From Selaginella tamariscina (Eukaryota > Streptophyta > Lycopodiopsida > Selaginellales > Selaginellaceae), in NCBI GenBank assembly GCA_003024785.1, contig PUQB01000627.1:34604-98603 (forward strand): 64,000 nucleotides of DNA. The letters run 5' to 3'. The number at the start of each line of letters is the position of its first letter. Position 1 is the stretch's first letter. This document shows, in pieces, positions 11,131 to 23,700 of the stretch. Both the position numbers and the translations under genes were made by a program. The notes beneath the pieces are model-generated. The model saw only the letters and a list, made by a program, of their open reading frames with translations, did no database searches and had not been told where the DNA came from.

Positions 11131-14100
11131 ATGTTTAATACTGGAGATAAAGTATGTCTTCTTCGGAACAACGAGATAGTTGGCACTGGAACTGTGGAAG
11201 TTCGAGATAATAATGCATCATGTCACAATATTGCCCAAGGATCTTGTGTGTACGTATGGGTGAACACCATTTACAAGCATGTTGAGGTTCTGGGAATGGA
11301 ATTTGAGGAGGGTTCTCCTGTATTGTGGAATTTGGATGAAGTCAAGGCTGACACAGAATATGCAGAGTCACAAACAAATAGTAGCACGAGTTTACCAGAT
11401 GATGGCTTGCCTGCTGTGATGGATGAGGTGATTCTCTTTCTTCGTGAGATTGAAGTCGGAAGAGGCATCATCACAGCTATAAATCCAATGGAAGCAGTGT
11501 CAGAAGAGAAACTAGGGTCCGACTTCGTGGGTGTAGTTGTGACAGAGGTTTCACCTAATGGCACATTGTATCCTGGATCCCTCGTGAGGTGGCGAACATC
11601 TGAATTAAGACAAGATGGTTCAACATATTCTGGGTTGGATTTCAATAATAACAACCCGGAAGAACAACTCATATTTGAAGAGGTTCCTTGCATTGGTCCT
11701 ATTGTAAGAAAAAGGCGATTCATGGGTTGTAGATCTTCCCCTGCAAGTTTCAGCAAGAGGGTAAAGATGGATCCTACATCTTCCAAAGTGTTACGAGCAT
11801 TTCCACGATTGACTGTTGCAAGAAGAAGTGTTGTCAGATGGCAGACCGGAATGAAATTACCCAATGTAGACATGTCTTTCGTATGCTCACCCAAAAGCAA
11901 AGGCATGAGTTTGTATATGCTGCACTAACTGGGTGTATTGATGGAATGGCCTCGGACACAGGTTATCAGAGTACATCCATGGTATTTAATAAGGTGGCCA
12001 TCTGCTTCAAAGCTTGGTACAGTATATACGGGATCCCAAAGACCACGTTCTACCGTCGGAGGGATGAGTGGCTAGATGGAGCGCGAACCTCAGTTCATGG
12101 GAACACTCGCTTGGTCAAAACCCGCTCTCACATCATGGCAGCCATAGAGATACTCAAGGCTTTTGTGGAAGCAAATGCAGACAGGATGCCTCACAAATGC
12201 CGAACCACAAATGCAGGGGTCAGGGAAAATCTCAAGGTTTTGCCTTCAATCTACACTCAATTGAAGCTGTGTGAACATGTGAACAAGTGCCTCAGTTTGA
12301 TGGGGCTCCAAGCAATCTGCACTGGTACCTTCAACAACATATGGAATACTCATTTTAAGGATGTGGAGATTGCAAAACACTCTAGCTTTTCCAAGTGTGA
12401 CACTTGTACATCATTGAAGGCTGCAGAGGCTTGTGCAAAAACCTTGGTGGAGATCACTGCCATTCAAAAGAAGATGGAGGCCCACATGATTGCACAACAA
12501 ACTTGCCGGTCTCAGTACTATGCACACCGCATGCTTTCTGTGTCACGCCCATCAGAGTACCTGTGCTTGATCCATGACAAGATGGATCATTCAAAGACCA
12601 GCATTCCAAAGCTCTTTGCAACACCAAAGTGCCTTGGAAATGTCATGAAACTTCCGATTTCATTGACAGGTGTGCTAACACATGGACACGGTTGTGAGTC
12701 ATATGGACACTTTCACTTCCACATTGGTCTAGCGACTCCAATTTCACTATTGGGTCGTTAGCCATGTGTTTCAGAAACCTTGAAGCCCACTCACAGACAA
12801 GTCCTATCAGTGATCTCAAAGTGAAGAAACAACACCTTCAACCTTTACATAATGCTCTCATGAACACGTCTGCACTTGAGGCTACTTGGGAATATGAGAG
12901 GCATTGTCAACAGCCTGCACAGAAAACAGATGGCCCTGTTGAGAGTTCTGGTTCAGTGGAGGGATCTAGCTCAAATAGTGTACATGTGTCCTCAACATCA
13001 AATAAGCTTCCTCGTCATTTGCTTTTACAGATGGATAATTGTGCAGGCGAGAACAAAAATAGGTAAATCATTTTACTTAAGGGTTTCTCAAGCTCATACT
13101 TACTTTTATTTTCTAGATATGTGCTAGCATACTTGTCAATGCTTGTTGCCAAAGGTGTGTTTGAAACAATCACGCTCAGTTTCCTTATGGTTGGTCACAC
13201 TCATGAAATATTGATGCGTTCTTCAGCAAGGTCTCCAACTCTACAAAAAGGACAAGTGCACTTACTTTACCGCATATGATGAATCTTTTTGAAAATTGCA
13301 TCTCCAAAAAAAGTTGTGCTTTGCTTGTGACTGAGGTGCCAGACTTCAAAAAATTTCTCAAGGAGTATATAAAAGAAGGGAGTGATTCTTTAGTTGGTCA
13401 CCTTGTGCCGCTACAATTCTTTTTCTCCATACGAGATGGTATACCTATTATGCAGTACAAGTTACGGCCATCAGAGCAGGAGTGGTTACCGAAAGAGGGC
13501 TTAATGCTCTTCAAAAGTGGAGAGGATGGAAGCCACTTCTCCCAGAAGGACAACCAGACCCTATTCCATTGAGTGCCCAGCTCAAGGAACAAGAGGTTAT
13601 TATTGATGGCATCAAAAAATATGTGGCATGGTTCAAAAATCGATGCCAAAGAATTCTGATAAGGCAACTGGTTACTCAGAACTATATAAGCATGTGGTCG
13701 ACTATTGGGAGACTGTTGTTCGAGAGTTGGAAGGGCCTACTGTCACAAGTACAGAATTGCAACACCCTTTCTGGCCTAAAACAAGGTGGCGAGAGGAGAT
13801 TGAAATGACATCACTGAGCATAGACGACATAGAAGCCAGTAGATGTGGAAGTGCAAACCCCACACTTTGTTACAAAGGAACCAAAAACCTAAAGCATACT
13901 TTGATTGTTGCCAGGATCTTCAAAAATAATGATGGTTCTCATTACTCCAGATGCGTCATATAATCAGCCTATTTGGATGGGTCAAATTATCGACACACCT
14001 GAAGTAATCACAAAAAATAGTATTGTTAAGGTTGCATGGTTCAAACCACAAAAAAGGCGACACGAGAAGGAGAGCGAAAGATATAATGGATGCCTAGAGA

Positions 14101-14236
14101 AACATGGTCTCCCAATCAAAAAGACCCAGCATGTTTTATAAATGTTAAATCCATTCGATATGGGTGGATGTCAAGAAGCGTTGATAAAGTCACGATTAAC
14201 AAAACTGCAAGGGAATGTATGTTTTCTGAAGCTTAA
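11131..14236 (+). CDS. DUF7869-type putative DDE transposase with N-terminal DUF8039-like repeats
   Basis: The start is chosen at the Met after the acceptor TGTGCAG (11,123). Residues 1-~230 hold two similar modules (starts GDKVCLLR... and DEVILFLREIEVGRG...). They resemble the DUF8039 module found in plant transposon proteins. A frame change near 11,840 leads to the main domain: IHDKMDHSK (~12,570), then QMDNCAGENKN (~13,030), a 54-bp intron (13,063-13,116), YVLAYLSMLVAKGVFE and FLMVGHTHE followed by DAFFSKVS (~13,190-13,230). These are the hallmark Asp-, DNxxGxNKN- and GHTHxxID-like motifs of the DUF7869 family, taken to be a DDE/RNase-H-fold transposase. Further frame changes at ~13,215, 13,570, 13,640, 13,960 and 14,135 are needed. 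The last open segment closes with TAA at 14,234-14,236. The gene is divergent from the ParB-methyltransferase-like gene, with both palindrome arrays between them. Confidence 0.7.
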
Positions 14237-14742
14237 AGCAATTACAAAATTATAAAATATCATATATTTAATATTCATAATTATTATAAACTCTTTAATA
14301 ATAGTACCAAATTGTATACTTAACTATATAAATTTAAAAAATGATATGGAAGATTGACTATATTATTATAGGATTTATATATATATTATTACTACTACAA
14401 ATTTTTAATTAATAATGTTATATTTAAATATTAATATTTTAATAACAACATCAATATTATATAATGTACCTCTTATGCTCTTCCTTAATTGTTATATTAG
14501 GCAATATATTATATAATTTAATACCTTCTACTTTTATAATGTTATTAATTTTTGTTCAATGAATGCTATAATTATTAAAGGGTAGAATACAAAATAGAAT
14601 ATTCTAAAGAATATTCTATTTTCAAACATATATCTAAAGAATATTCCTTTAATATTAGAAAATGCTAATTAAATAGCTAAAATTACTAATTATAAGAAAT
14701 GGACTATATCCATGCCCATTTTAGTTACAACTTGCATTAATA
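14237..14742. other. AT-rich spacer with GAATATTC cluster, likely right end of element A
   Basis: No gene is seen. At about 14,590-14,650 AATATTC/GAATATTC words recur, as near base 110-150 and at both ends of the Mutator-like element. Similarity to the LRR-kinase units begins abruptly at about 14,743-14,747. The boundary of the large element, or of the segmental duplication, must lie at or just before that point. Confidence 0.4.
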
Positions 14743-15172
14743 AAAGAAGTTATCACTGAGATCCAAAGTGATTAAAGAGCGACATGATGTTGGTAACTAA
14801 CCCCTCTATTGTTGCAAGTGAGCCTGTCCAATTACACATTTGATGAATGGTGTCTGAACTCCAGTCTGGAAGAACATTATCGAACTGTCTCTTGAAAAGA
14901 AAGCAAGATGTTGGCCTCACTTACTTACTGGATTGAGATTCTTCAACTAATACTATCAACTTACCATCACTACCGTTCTGTAGATGGCATTCATAGCTAG
15001 GAGGCTCTGAAGAAGAAGAGGAAAGAAATGTATTTAATAAACTTTCTACTTGGAACTTCCATATATAAAGTTCAAAACTACATATGTCGTACGAATGTAT
15101 ACGTACACATGTCCACAGAAGTGAGGACCAATAAGAGTTACCAACGTTCACATCATTCTAGAAGATTGAAGT
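14743..15172 (-). pseudogene. LRR receptor kinase fragment, copy 0 (first exon only)
   Basis: This matches the N-terminal exon of the LRR kinase copies downstream. It includes the complement of 'ACTCCAGTCTGGAAGAACATT' (PDWSSD region), the CNWTG cap region and the VEESQSS segment. The leucine-rich part between 'GACATGATGT' and 'TTGGTAACTAACC' is deleted, and everything 3' of the first exon is absent. The left edge at about 14,745 coincides with the end of the element A-like DNA. It is clearly a remnant; it marks the first, truncated unit of the LRR-AKR tandem array. Confidence 0.8.
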
Positions 15173-15539
15173 AAAAATCCACATGTATTGGGACCCCCAC
15201 AGAATCTTTCTACACATTAACAACATTGACGGACTGGCGTTTATAGAAAGACCAGGGTTTGCATGTTATTGCTTGAGGAAGTTTTCTTAATATCACTGAC
15301 GTGTACACGGGATTTGGAACACGGGATTTGGACTTTGAAGTTGCCGTTGTTCTTGGCAAGATAAATTAAGTTAATATCCCTTTGCATAAACAAATATATA
15401 AATAATTATATTGACAGTGATAATAAAGGTATTGAAGATTTAATTAAATATTTTAATTTAGTAAAAAACTTTTCTATAATTAAAGAGAAACATAATTGTA
15501 AATAAATTTTATTTATACTTAAAACCACGATATTTATTA

Positions 15540-15836
15540 TATCTGTCTAAGTCTTTTTTCACGGATTGTAATTGTAATGGGGCATTTTCGGAGAGATTAA
15601 GAAAATGTACTGTTTATAAGACGTACCTGTGACATCGTTAATCATATAGATAGATAACACCCATCATAATATGCATTAACGCTTGCGTGTGTGTGAACAT
15701 TATGTATATACTAGTAGCTTTAGTTTATAGAGTACACATGCACTCACACGCACGCACGACACACACCTGGGCTCCATGCTGTTAATGGCCTCAAAATCTT
15801 CTTGTGATAAAGACCAGTTGAGATATACATAATCTC
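15540..15836 (-). pseudogene. Aldo-keto reductase copy 1, C-terminal exons (left of the Mutator-like insertion)
   Basis: The last AKR exon (about 15,540-15,630, complement of GTGCGTCTTATAAACAGTACATT-like sequence) and the distal half of the penultimate exon (about 15,767-15,827, encoding [14 protein letters not shown]) are present. The exon is interrupted at the 9-bp duplication CATAATCTC. The other half of the same exon is found at about 24,232-24,305, 8.4 kb away. The gene cannot be expressed intact. Confidence 0.85.
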
Positions 15837-16157
15837 GAGTGTCGCCATTTTGGAGGCTTGGGGCCCAGGAGGCCTGGGCTCGAATATTCAAGAATATTCT
15901 AGAATATTTTGGAATATTCTTTCTGGTCGGGCAGTATTGGCCTCAGTCGGCAAAAAGAATTCTATTAAAACGGTTGTATTTCTTTTTAATTTTTTTTTAT
16001 ATTAGCTTAATTTATTAACTCAATATACATTAGCTAAAGTTTTCTCATCATCTTAAGTAAAGCGCAGTTCTCGAACCACCAGTTACGCTTGACGTGGAGG
16101 TTTTGAGTAGGAACTCTTCTGGTCTAATGTTCTCTGCAAGCTGTTTGTTGCCAACCT

Positions 16158-19100
16158 AGAGAGTTCGAAACTCTTCTCGGTTCCTATAAATTCCTTCCGA
16201 TCGACGGCAGGCTAACAATGATGACCCGGTTCCGGAACCAATATCCCAGACTAGGTCGCCAGGTCTACTGAGACGCTCGATCAAAAGCTGCATGAGTCGA
16301 ACACTCTTCGGTTGAATCATAATCCTGCACAATCTTCCATTAGGATAAACATAGCAAAGCACTTCCTTACCAAGCCTCCTGATAACGGTCGGCAGTGTCG
16401 ACGAGGATCGTGTTCGTCAACGCCAGAGGGTTTGGCCTCTTCGACTTCTTCTCAGAGCTTTGCAGCACCAAGAGAACTAACAAGTTATCCTGCCACATAG
16501 ACCAAGTTAAACTTGAACTTGAATAGCTAGCTTACCTTAATTTTGTCACGGTATCCCCAGCCTCGTGCACGGTAGACGCTGTAAGTCCCTGCAACCTCCA
16601 AGTTGATTACTGCAGCCGCCTGAATCACCGCCGAAACAGAAGGAGAACTCGCGAAGACGACCATGAAACCACTCGCTGCCAAGTGCATTCCACTGAACTG
16701 CAAGGCCTCCTCAAACTTCACCGGATCTAGCTGCACAATGTCCTTGTTGATGCTAGCACCTCCATATACAAGCTCATTGGGCAAGTCGAGGATGATGAGG
16801 TTGAAGCCGTATTCACCTACCACTTCCTGGAACAACGTTTGTGACTCAACCGTATGTAGTCTGTCAACCTGTTCTCGGAGCTTGGTGTACACCTCTGTCT
16901 GGGAAGCACCTGGCTCGAAGAAAGACCTGCTCATCTCCTCCATGTCGCACACAGCTAGGTCGTAGGATCCACGGGATGCAGCCAGGGTCGGGATGAAGGT
17001 CATCAGGTCGTCCTTGATGTCCAAACTAGCTACAAGTGGCTGTACCTCATTGATTGTAAAGTCGAATGCCGGCGGAGGTGCTGTAGAAGAGCTTGGTCCC
17101 GCTCCCGATCCCTTTGCAGGTGTAGTTGTCTTCCGCACCGTCTTCTTCATCTTGCTCTTCTTGATAGCCTCTACTTCTTCTGGCTCCCAAACAATCGCTG
17201 GTAGATCATTGGCGTGCATGTCGAATAGTGTGCTCTCCCAAGCTGGTGGCTGTTGCGACGGACAGTCGAGCCAGAATGGAACATGCTCCCGTTCGAACGG
17301 TGTTAGAGCTCCTCTGCTCTTCGACCACATGTGAGGCTCGCTTGTATGATCTGTCCACAGCTTCATCGTATGGGACGGTGTCATTTGCTTCGCCAGTATG
17401 AACCTGCAACACAAAGTCAGACAGTAGCAATGCTGGATTGAAAGCTTACCTCCATATCATCCGACGCGCAGATTCCTCACGCTCCAGAAACTCATTCGGC
17501 TCCATCGAATAAGTGAACCGTATGCAGTCATGGAAGGGCTGAAAGACCAGGCACTTGCTCCGAATTCTCATCTCGTCAAACCAGCTCATGAAGTCGACAT
17601 CCGTTCCAACTTCTTCACCATCCTCTCGCAACCCCTTAAGGATCTGAATGGCTTCCTCGCGCACAGCCTTCCAATATAAGTCCAAGGTGAACCACTTGAT
17701 CCACTCTTTGTCCTGCATGCCCGGTAGCCCAAGTGTCTGTTGTTCTGCCTTGGATTCGAGACGGGTGAGCTTGTTGAGGTATCGGAGTCGCAGCATGTTT
17801 GGAATCTTCGCCCTTGACATCGCATACAGCTTCTCAATGCCCATCCAGCGACACTGCTTATGAGAGATGTTTGTCACCTTCTGGAACCACTCCTCCCCAA
17901 GTCTGGGTCTATGATGGAGAGGAACTTGTGCATACGCTTGTCATGCTTCTTGTATACTAGCTGCTTAGGTTCACCTCAACCTGTGGATTGCCCTTAGCAC
18001 TGGTGACTGCTCTGTCGAGATCATCGTCGATCTCGTTCTGCACATAGAACAAGTTAAAAATTTCTTTCCTATAAATTAAATCGGAGGTTACCTTGAAAAG
18101 TATCTTTGCGCAGATCAGGTTCGGAAGAGGATGCCAAGCCGTCTTTCCTGATGAACTCTCCTTCCACTTCCGCACCTCAAGACGATCAACCTCCGTGAGT
18201 GACTCGAGGATTTTCTGAGTTCCTTCTGTACTAGTGCAGACCGCCTTTACAGCGAGGAGAATATGTGGTAGCGTTGTTTCCACAGATGTTGCTGAAGATC
18301 TGTTCAACGAAACTGTAAGTCTAAACTCTTAACAAAAAGAAAAGAAAATACTCACATGTTAATCGATTGGAACATCGAAACCAGTTGAAGAATGTCGAGG
18401 TTCTCCGTGGAGATGAAACTCGATCGAACGCGAATAGCCCATCGCTGGTTGTCCTCTGCATCCTCTCGGTACAGCTTCTGCAAAGCCTGTAGCCTATGGT
18501 TCCCGTCCCAGCAGCTAAACTTCCTGTTTGAGAGCCTTGAAGCCCACTGTTTGTACTCCGGCTGAGTAAGAGCTTGCTCGAAAGACCGGTGCTGCTCGTA
18601 CTGAATCGTGTCCTTCGACAGCTCCGATAGCTCCTCAGCAGTGAGTCGATCTCCGATGGACAGAATGAACAAGGCCGTGTTGCGTAGATAACCAGCCTTC
18701 TTCAACGATGACACCAGCCTGTCCAAGTCCCCTGGGTTCACTCGTCGAACCACCTCGTTGGAATGTATTCTGCAGATGGGCACATCAGGAGGATCACCAA
18801 GTCCCTTGATAGTAATTTTGTCGAGCAGGTTTGCTGAGCTCTCCAAATGCAGGCTCGCCGGTATGCTGTATAACTCCTTCGGCTCCTTATCGCTCTTCGC
18901 CTTCTTGCCTTTTGAATCAGCTTTCCCGCGGCCTCTCTTTTGCTGACTGCCTCCTCCAAGTCGTCCTCGCTAGCTTCAGCTGCCTCTGTCATCTGCACTT
19001 GCTCGTTCAGGACTGCAACCTCAGCGGATGAAGGAGGCAACTGCGACGAGCTCTCCGGGAAATCTGTGATTGTTGGTGGAGGCTGTTCTTGCTCAACTGC

Positions 19101-19250
19101 TACTACTCCAGACTGAGTCACTGGAGGATCCTCCTTTGGTACATTAGATGGTTCTCCTCTCTTGCCTCGCTTCTGCTTCGATATCCTCTTCTCTTCCCGT
19201 GGCTCTTCATCAGGCGCAGTCTCTAGTAGACGTTTTGAAGCTCTCACCAT
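16158..19250 (-). CDS. ParB-like domain plus DNA methyltransferase (N4/N6-type) protein inside the MULE
   Basis: Multi-exon minus-strand gene. The start is taken at the Met of MVRASKRLLE (19,250), followed by a basic, nuclear-localisation-like tract (KRISKQKRGKRG). The next ~130 residues are low complexity. From ~18,790 the ParB-like domain runs: VPICRIHSNEVVRR, DLDRLVSSLKKAGYLRNTALF, then FSCWDGNHRLQALQ (~18,480-18,520), matching the ParB core with its DGxHR signature. A helical middle (18,307-17,446, intron about 18,031-18,090) follows. The methyltransferase-like part has FNLIILDLPNEL (~16,770-16,800) in the place of catalytic motif IV and LAASGFMVVFAS after it. Then, across introns, IQPKSVRLMQLLIERL and LVWDIGSGTGSSLL (~16,220-16,290) give AdoMet motifs X and I in the beta-class order. 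DLPN in place of (D/N/S)PP(Y/F/W) makes activity uncertain. ParB-methyltransferase fusions are familiar in phages and bacteria. Frame changes near 18,850 and 18,310 are required. Confidence 0.7.
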
Positions 19251-19336
19251 TTTGGGAACTCTGGAAAGTAAACACACAAGTCAATTGATGAGGAGTCAAA
19301 ATAAAAAAACAAACAAAGATGACTAACCTTGTGGCT

Positions 19337-20295
19337 GCCGACTCAAGCTAGATGCTGCCGACCCTCTCAGTCGGCAGAGAGATGTAGAAGAAAAAACCTG
19401 CCGACTGAGATAGTTTGTGCCGACTCTGTCAGACGGCACAGAAGAGATAATGGTGCCGACTGAGATAGGATGGTGCCGTCCCTCTCAGACGGCACAAATG
19501 GGAAGACCCATTAACTGTTTTAAAAGAAATACTTGAGACGCAAAGAAAAAAAAAACTAATTCAAAATACCTTGTGGCTGCCGACTGAAGAAGGATGGTGC
19601 CGTCACTCTCAGTCGGCACAAATGGGAAGACACTATAACTCTGAAAAAAAACATTGTTATACGGATACTTGAGCCGCAGAGCAAAATATAAACAAATTCA
19701 AAATACCTTGTGGCTGCCGACTGAAGAAGGATGGTGCCGTCACTCTCAGTCGGCACAAATGAGAAGACACATTAACTCTGAAAAAAAACAATGTGATACG
19801 AATACATGATCCAGAAAGCAAAAAATAAATATATCGAACATACCTTGTGGCTGCCGACTGAACTAGGATGGTGCCGTCACTCTCAGTCGGCACAAATGGG
19901 AAGACCCATTAACTCTGAAAAAAAAACCTTGTGATACGAATACTTGAGCCAGAAAGCAAAAAAAAACAAATCGAAAATACCTTGTTTTTGCCGACTGAAC
20001 CAGGATGGTGCCGTCACTCTCAGTCGGCACAAATGGAAAGACCCATTAACTCTGAAAAAAAAACATTGTGACACGTATACTTGAGCCGCAAGGAAAAAAA
20101 TAAATAAATCGACGATACCTTGTGTTTGCCGACTGAACCAGGATGGTGCCGTTGCTCTCAGTCGGCACAAATAAGAAGACCCTATATCTCTGGAAAAAGA
20201 AATACTTTGAGCAGCAAATCATAAAATACAGAAATTACACATACCTTGTGGCCGCCGGCTGAGCAGGATGGTGCCGAGAATCTAAATCGGCACAG
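19337..20295. repeat. Hairpin repeat array: nine TGCCGACTGA...TCAGTCGGCA units
   Basis: Units lie at about 19,339, 19,398, 19,453, 19,578, 19,715, 19,852, 19,989, 20,127 and 20,250. The middle units are tandem with a period near 137 bp (ACCTTGTGG, hairpin, AAATGGGAAGAC, then an A-rich spacer). Each hairpin has 10-bp arms TGCCGACTGA / TCAGTCGGCA around a ~20-nt loop usually containing GGATGGTGCCGTCACTC. The first and last units are degenerate. The array fills the space between the divergent ParB-methyltransferase gene (start 19,250) and the MULE transposase (start 20,792). It therefore corresponds in position to the GGCGGGATTAATCCCGCC arrays of element A, but with a different sequence. Open frames in it are repeat artefacts. 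Confidence 0.95.
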
Positions 20296-20791
20296 AAATC
20301 TCCATTGTTATACTTGGGCGCTGCACGAATCGAGTCGAAATGGATGGCGCCGCAGTGGAAACCGTAACTCTGAGATCTGAGATTAAAGAAACCCTCTGGA
20401 TCTACCGCAGTGGAAACAGATCTGAGATTGAAAGAACCCTAGCCGCAATGGAAACAGTAAACCCTATCTACCAAAAAACCCTAGCCGCAATGAAAACAGT
20501 GAACCCTACGGAATAAATGTGACATTAATATTTAGGGTTTATTTTAAAATATGTGAATAATTGGTAAATGTGAAGATATTTCAAATCATAAAAGGTAGAA
20601 ATTAAATTAAATCGGTGATACTAGAGAGGACATCATTAAGAACACTGTGAACTGGGCAGCATAGAATTAATTATATACAAACGTGTATTCACGTTTATTG
20701 TTAACGATTGTAATTTTTTTTTGGTAAGAGAAAGTGTGTTTAATCTTTTGCTTTGCTTTCCTAAACCACCGAGCTTTCTCCTTGCGTTGTC
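20296..20791. promoter_or_regulatory. Promoter/leader between hairpin array and MULE transposase
   Basis: The stretch at 20,340-20,510 repeats 'CCCTAGCCGCAATGGAAACAGT'-like phrases three or four times. It could be the minus-strand gene's leader or a transposase-binding region. The part from 20,520 to 20,790 is AT-rich, ending in a C/T-rich leader before the ATG at 20,792. No further gene is visible. Confidence 0.4.
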
Positions 20792-23700
20792 ATGGCCAGA
20801 GTTACCTATGAAGGCATTGACAAAGATTTCCCAGTCGATGAAGATGGAAATGCTTTTGTGTTTGAACATGATCTTCACATTGCTTTCAACATTCCTTGTT
20901 GGTTCAGTATACATGTGGTTCAATTGATGTCAGTTTCTGCGAGTTCTGGAGAAGATGTGGAGTTGTTACCAGAAGGCAATGCATCAAACCAGTTTGTCTT
21001 TTACACATTGTGCCCGGCAAAGGGCCCGTTGTTCAGGTTGCGGACAGAGGAGCGTGAGGAATCCATGCTGGTGTGTCTTCTAAGAGCAGACAAATGTAGG
21101 ATAGGGAAGGATCTCATTGGTTCGTCTGAAGTTAAACGAGTCTCTGAACTACCGCAGATATACAATGGAAATGTCATTTTCGAACTTCCCCCTAAGACAG
21201 AAAGCACAGAGAAGTACTCGGGGATGAATCGCAAGGATGGCTGCTACCATTGGACACACCCGAGCACAACACACTGGCATGTTCCGGCGCGAGTCAGTCG
21301 AAGTTCATGTGTCGGACATCTCCAATGCATCAATCCTACTGCCCCTACTTGGCTTTTGAGAAGAAAGCAAATGAATGTCACTTCAAGGGTGCTGTGGAGA
21401 AGGCAAAGACAACTGAGACAGGCAAAGTAATAGGCATAAAATGTAAGCATTGTGGAGAGGAGCCATTGCTGGTGCACACTTGTCCGGCTTATGTGTACTA
21501 CATTCTGCCAGACGACATTTCTTTTACAAGGTTGTTCATTCACAGAGGTGTTCATCAGCATCCAGTCAGCCCCTCAGTGTCAGCTTCAAACGTTCAGCGA
21601 GCCAGATCTAGTGTCAGCAACGTGGTAAAGAGCAGTCCGCGAACCAATCAACGAGTGATTGAGTTTCAAGCCGCGCGTGAGCTCATCTTTGAAGAACTTT
21701 TCAAGGAAGAAGGAGAAGTCTCGTACACTGGTTTACTCTCAAAACTTGAACCTCTAACAAACCATCGAAGGTATTTTTTTTAGATCTCTACACACTGACG
21801 TGACCTTTTCTTTAGGACTCGGGACTGGATTACACAATCAAGACAGAAGGAGACACACTTTAGAGAGGGTTACGAGGGTCTTCTGGAGCTGAAGACAAAG
21901 CTGCCAATACCTTTCATTCACGTCATACATGTTCCAGGGATGGAACTGCATGGTGCTGAGGAGCAGCCTCTGATCTTCAAAATGACAGTTGAGGGACCGG
22001 GTTCAGGAGTTGAGTACATCAGAAGGTGTCAAAGTGGAGGAGACCTTCATGATCAATGGGTTGTTCTGGACCACACGCACCGCATACCAGACTGGGCGAC
22101 AATTGGAATACACCTTTATGACCCATTGTAAGTTGTAAAACTCTTCATAACACTTTCTAATCTTCGTTATCTAACGCTCTCTGTGTCAGTGTCAGATCCA
22201 TGGTGGACTATAGCTTACGCAGATATGTGCCGCGAAGATAATGTTGCAGTGCTGAAGTTCTTGAACACAATGCTAGGGTTTGTAAGAAGCAGGGTTTGAT
22301 GGAGAATGTCAACTTTGCTGGTTTCATGTCGGATGAGGCTGGAGCGATATGGATAGCCTTGCGCCAAGTATTCAACAACGGAGCAAAGATGAAAGGGAGG
22401 GAAAGAAGCTGTCTGTTTCACTTTATGCAATCCGTGCGTCAGGTGACAAAGAAATGGATCGCAGAGAAACATCGCGAAGAACACATGAAGCTTGCTCGTG
22501 CCTGGCCTGCAGCACTGAATGAACAATCTAAGAAAGAACAACTGGCAATTCTCGAGTCTTTTTGGGAAGGACGAGCGTCAAACATTCGAGCTTTGAAGAC
22601 ATGGCTGTCTTGGTGGATCAGGCATGAGGACCACATCTCCATGGCGGAACTGGGAGACATGACAGAAGAAGGACTCGCGAGCGTTCCAACTACAAACAAT
22701 GCTGAAGTGATTCACGCGAGAGCAAGAAGAGCAAGATTGGCCAAAAGAGTACCACTGCTGGAGGCCGACAATGTTAGACCTCACCGATGCAGTTATGCAG
22801 AGTGCGAAGGTGAAAGCGGCAATAGAAGGGAGGTATACAGGGTCAGGGCCTTCGAAGGAAACTCTGTTGAAACGAGTGCAACGCAAACTCTCTGAGGGGA
22901 AAAGTGTATCTCCATCAACAATTTATTTCTGGTGGAAGGCGAGGAACACTTGACCAGCCCGGAGTTCACGGTGACCACTAACGTTCGAGTGCAAACTGTT
23001 AGGAGAACAGTCACAGAACAGAGTCTGATGCTCGACGCACACAGACATGATGTAGAGTACACAGAGCGGTGGTCCAAAACAACAGGAGAAAGAGGTTAAG
23101 GTTCGAAGAGGTTTCGGAGAGAGAGATTGCTCAAACAGAGTGGGCCATCAGACGAATCGGAGCATCCAGTAAGGTTAAGTGTTTGGGGATGAATCAGGAA
23201 GGAACTGCTCTGTGTGGAAAACCAATCGGTTATCCAAGCAGAGTGCCAGCACCAGGATTCTATGGAAAACGAATGTACATTGATGCCTTGGGGAATGAGG
23301 AGTATGTACAACAGATGATGTGGTTCTGCCCAAAAGATTCAGGGTGTTTCACGCGGCCAAACGGCAAATTCTTCGGTCACGTATTCCAACACCACCAACG
23401 GTTTGGCCTGTGCTCAAGGAAACGAAGCTGACAAGTGAGGAGGTCAGAGAACTACAGGATGCAGGCTTTGTTCTGGAAGGTTTACAGGGATGGCAGGAAG
23501 AGTAGATGAGGGTCAGAAGGACAAAACACCATCGCCACCACGTGGAGCTGGATCTACAACAATTCACCTTTCGAAGGACGTATGGTTCGGACTCCAACAA
23601 AAATGTCTAAGGAACAAGAGAAGAATTTCCGCAAGGCCAAGACGTTTTTAGGTTGTGTGCGAAATGTTTGAAGTGACAGCTAGAGGACGGAAGGAAGCTT

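Noticed and set aside
11271-11906. Minus-strand 211-codon frame opposite the transposase N-terminus
   Set aside because: Antisense shadow; the plus-strand frame has the DUF8039-like repeats and a splice acceptor.
19556-20170. Repeat proteins (CRLRVTAPSWFSRQ...) on the minus strand
   Set aside because: Generated by the 137-bp hairpin repeats. Frames overlap and shift, with no conserved domain.
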